In this document: positions 62,930 through 64,000 of the stretch, in pieces
Position numbering within the stretch: position 1 is the stretch's first letter
How the letters are laid out: every line of letters starts with the position of its first letter
NCBI GenBank assembly: GCA_032164245.1
Contig: JAVMKO010000002.1
Location: 88,983,340-89,047,339, forward strand
Origin: Sternotherus odoratus
Taxonomy: Eukaryota > Chordata > Testudines > Kinosternidae
Direction of reading: 5' to 3'
DNA: 64,000 bases
Translations under genes and position numbers: made by a program
Notes under the pieces: generated by a model
Told to the model about the DNA's origin: nothing
What the model saw: only the letters and a program-made list of their open reading frames with translations
Databases searched by the model: none

Positions 62930-64000
62930 GGAGGGTCATGTGGGGAGGTCACATGTTCCCCCCTTTGTGTTCCCTCCCATGAGTGCAGTACCAGCAACAA
63001 ATTATTCTTCTTCGAGTGCTTGCTCATGTCCATTCCCACAAGTGTGTGCGCACCGCGCATGCACGGTCCCGGAAAGTTTTCCCCAGCGGTACCCGTAGGG
63101 TCGGCAGGGGCGACCCCTGGAGTGGCGCCCTTATAGCACTGTATATATGCCCCTGTCGACCCTTCCCCGCTCAGTTCCTTCTTCCCGCCCATGACGGTTA
63201 GCTGGAATCCCCTTTAGATCGTAGCGGTATCCCAACCCTTTGATAGTTGTTAGCTGTGCTAGTTCCAATTAGTGTTAAGTGTTAGCAGTTCTTAGATAAG
63301 ATAGTTCTAAGTAGTGTTAAGTGTTAGTAGTTATTAGATAGGATAGAGTGTTCCTATCAGTCCTCGCCCCGGGGCATGCCTGGCGCGCCGGGCTTCAAAA
63401 ACTGCGAGCACTGTGGGAGGCCTATGCCAAACAGCGATCCCCACACGAAGTGCTTGAAGTGCCTGGGCGAGGGCCATCAGTCCGAGCGCTGCGCAATCTG
63501 CAAGAGCTTCAAACCTAGGACAAAGAAGGAGAGAGATCATCGCCTGCGCTTAATCCTTATGGAGTCCGCTCTCCAGCCTCAGGGAGATCTCTCATCCAAG
63601 GTAGCTCGAAGCGCTCCGGCCTCGGTACGGGACCCGGCGGTGCCGAGGAAAGGAAACTCGCACCGGCACCGGTCCCCACTACGCACTGCGAGCCCCAGAC
63701 GGCACCGCTCTCAATCGCCGGTGCCGCCTAAGAAGCAAAGGGGCAGATCGCCAGGCCGTAAGGCCAAGGCGAAGACCCGGCACACCCAGGGCCACGCAGA
63801 TGAGTCCCGTGGGGTGCCGTTGGTGTCTGGCCCGGTGCGCGCGCACGCATCGGGAGATGGTGCAGCGCTGCACGGGCACCTCCAGGACTTCCCGGCGCCG
63901 TCGACCCCGGAGACTTTCGAAGCGGCACGGGATTTGATTGAGTCAGCGGACGGAGTTGGTACGGTACCACCTCTCACAGTCCCGCCGTTCCTGGACCCGG
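62930..64000 (+). mobile_element. DIRS-like retrotransposon, 5' part, runs off window
   Basis: A promoter-like block (TATATATGCCCC near 63143) precedes a gag-like frame. The left boundary is uncertain because it abuts a Penelope fragment. Class is inferred from the gag finger pattern and from remembered turtle DIRS leaders (TTCTTCGAGTGCTTGCTCAT). Confidence 0.6.
63376..64000 (+). CDS. DIRS-like gag protein, N-terminal part (partial)
   Basis: Open from the ATG at 63376 to the window edge without a stop (208 codons). The N terminus carries clustered Cys/His: CEHCGRPM, DPHTKCLKCLGEGH and CAICKSF, the DPHxxCxxCLGxxH pattern typical of DIRS1-type gag proteins. This is followed by KKERDHRLRLILMESAL, then a basic Arg/Ser/Pro-rich region (residues about 75-150). 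The frame is intact over the visible part, so this could be a young copy. A Gypsy-type gag is the alternative. Confidence 0.6.
   Translation, partial: MPGAPGFKNCEHCGRPMPNSDPHTKCLKCLGEGHQSERCAICKSFKPRTKKERDHRLRLILMESALQPQGDLSSKVARSAPASVRDPAVPRKGNSHRHRSPLRTASPRRHRSQSPVPPKKQRGRSPGRKAKAKTRHTQGHADESRGVPLVSGPVRAHASGDGAALHGHLQDFPAPSTPETFEAARDLIESADGVGTVPPLTVPPFLDP

Overview
The window is nuclear DNA of a non-mammalian amniote, most likely a cryptodiran turtle. The evidence is spliced vertebrate genes, CR1 LINE fragments, a tRNA-headed SINE resembling the cryptodire Pol III SINE, many Penelope-like fragments, a DIRS-like gag and numerous hAT, Helitron and TA-flanked DNA transposons. The assignment rests on remembered repeat families; no search was run. 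There is no bacterial, plasmid or organellar content.

Three host genes can be assembled exon by exon. (1) HSBP1L1, + strand, 8798-12519, three coding exons, starting in a CpG island; its second intron has U12-type AT-AC ends. (2) TXNL4A, - strand, 35273-17950, three coding exons giving exactly 142 codons, with its promoter in a CpG island at about 36.27-36.83 kb. HSBP1L1 and TXNL4A are convergent, as I recall for human 18q23. (3) A D-isomer-specific 2-hydroxyacid dehydrogenase of the GRHPR / 2-ketogluconate-reductase type, + strand, 48755-56297, five coding exons giving 328 aa. A 306-bp piece of its first coding exon and following intron is repeated, identical by eye, 1525 bp upstream.

Layout: 0-8.4 kb holds a TA-flanked transposon with a GC-rich minisatellite, a hAT element and a 3.2-kb RTE-like LINE nested in a Penelope fold-back. 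8.4-12.5 kb is HSBP1L1. 13.6-17.3 kb holds two DNA transposons. 17.9-36.8 kb is TXNL4A, whose introns carry a Helitron, several hATs, a hAT fold-back and a CpG-rich TA-flanked element. 36.9-46 kb is repeat-dense: a TA-flanked element with a hairpin array, a CR1 containing a solo LTR, and a second Helitron containing a hAT. 47.4-56.4 kb is the dehydrogenase with the exon copy, an LTR and a CR1 tail. 56.5-64 kb is repeats again, ending in a DIRS-like element whose gag frame runs off the window.

The three genes have unrelated jobs: HSF1-binding-type coiled coil, U5 snRNP component and 2-oxoacid reductase. No new multi-gene system is visible. The most unusual content is the AT-AC intron, the identical exon duplication, the Penelope fold-backs with shared arm-specific variants and a hammerhead-like core, and the repeated presence of GC-rich minisatellites inside unrelated DNA transposons. 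Those arrays produce most of the long but meaningless open frames.
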